Source: Candidatus Bathyarchaeota archaeon
GTDB taxonomy: Archaea > Thermoproteota > Bathyarchaeia > Bathyarchaeales > Bathycorpusculaceae
Length of the DNA: 5,904 nucleotides
NCBI GenBank assembly: GCA_030630585.1
Contig: DAOVMU010000102.1
Span: forward strand, 1-5,904
Direction: 5' to 3'
Shown: piece after piece, positions 5,738 through 5,904 of the stretch
Layout: the number at the start of each line of letters is the position of its first letter
Position numbering within the stretch: the first letter of the stretch is position 1
The notes under the pieces: model-generated
The model's database searches: none
Told to the model about the DNA's origin: nothing
What the model saw: the letters and a program-made list of their open reading frames with translations, nothing else
Position numbers and translations under genes: made by a program

Positions 5738-5904
5738 ATGGAATTCAAAACAATTAATTGGCCTGGTTTGGCGTGTTCAGTTACTACAGCAATGATTGTT
5801 GTCCTTTCAGTTCTCTATGCAGCTCCTTGGTGGCAAATTGCAATAGGCGAGGGAGTTGGTCAGGCTGATATTTCGCCTCTGGATTATAAAGCAAGCTTTG
5901 CAGG
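5738..5904 (+). CDS. N-terminal part of a membrane protein, unknown function (partial)
   Basis: The first 55 codons are visible before the window ends. The start ATG is preceded by GGAT at 5725-5728, nine bases upstream, which overlaps the end of the previous gene's 3' region, so the two genes are likely translated from one RNA. Residues about 9-30 (PGLACSVTTAMIVVLSVLYA) form a hydrophobic helix ending in APWWQI, followed by an outward-facing polar stretch (GEGVGQADISPLDYKASFA). The pattern of a first helix followed by 'PWW' and a short beta-like segment suggests the start of a multi-span membrane protein with an extracellular loop after helix 1. I cannot name a family, and the rest lies outside the window. 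Confidence 0.75.
   Translation, partial: MEFKTINWPGLACSVTTAMIVVLSVLYAAPWWQIAIGEGVGQADISPLDYKASFA

Overview
The window is archaeal. The decisive marker is a full-length tiaS gene, since agmatidine synthesis at tRNA-Ile2 is confined to Archaea. The alanyl-tRNA synthetase is also of the archaeal type, with an N-terminal cysteine-knuckle extension, and transcripts appear to end at T-rich tracts. Moderate A+T content and single-gene transcription units with AT-rich upstream boxes fit an uncultured Thermoproteota-like lineage such as Bathyarchaeia. That lineage is an inference from style, not a demonstrated placement.

Layout on the + strand: positions 2-109 hold the last 35 codons of a probable Lrp/AsnC-type regulator, followed by a T-rich termination zone (111-135). 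A promoter and leader (about 163-223) then lead into tiaS (224-1558). A small minus-strand gene (1562-1807) meets tiaS tail to tail across only 3 bases and encodes a one-helix membrane protein; it has the strongest Shine-Dalgarno sequence in the window. Positions 1808-1987 are a short AT-rich promoter block followed by a GC-richer stretch with an imperfect inverted repeat and a direct repeat; its role is unknown. Next come a doubtful 67-codon ORF (1988-2191), an alaS leader (2192-2280) and alaS itself (2281-5073), which starts at TTG. Downstream of alaS two overlapping, mutually exclusive hairpins precede a T6 tract. The last part carries a two-gene unit: a membrane-anchored protein with a LEA14/WHy-like outer domain (5202-5723), and the start of another membrane protein (5738 to the window edge).

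Functional theme: tiaS and alaS both act on tRNA. TiaS lets the CAU-anticodon tRNA-Ile read AUA; AlaRS charges and proofreads tRNA-Ala. They are separated by a minus-strand gene, so they are neighbours but not one operon. The downstream membrane pair is probably a cell-envelope unit unrelated to translation. I found no mobile element, CRISPR array, tRNA, rRNA or recognisable defence system, and I do not think the window contains a demonstrably new system. The least explained part is 1562-2191.
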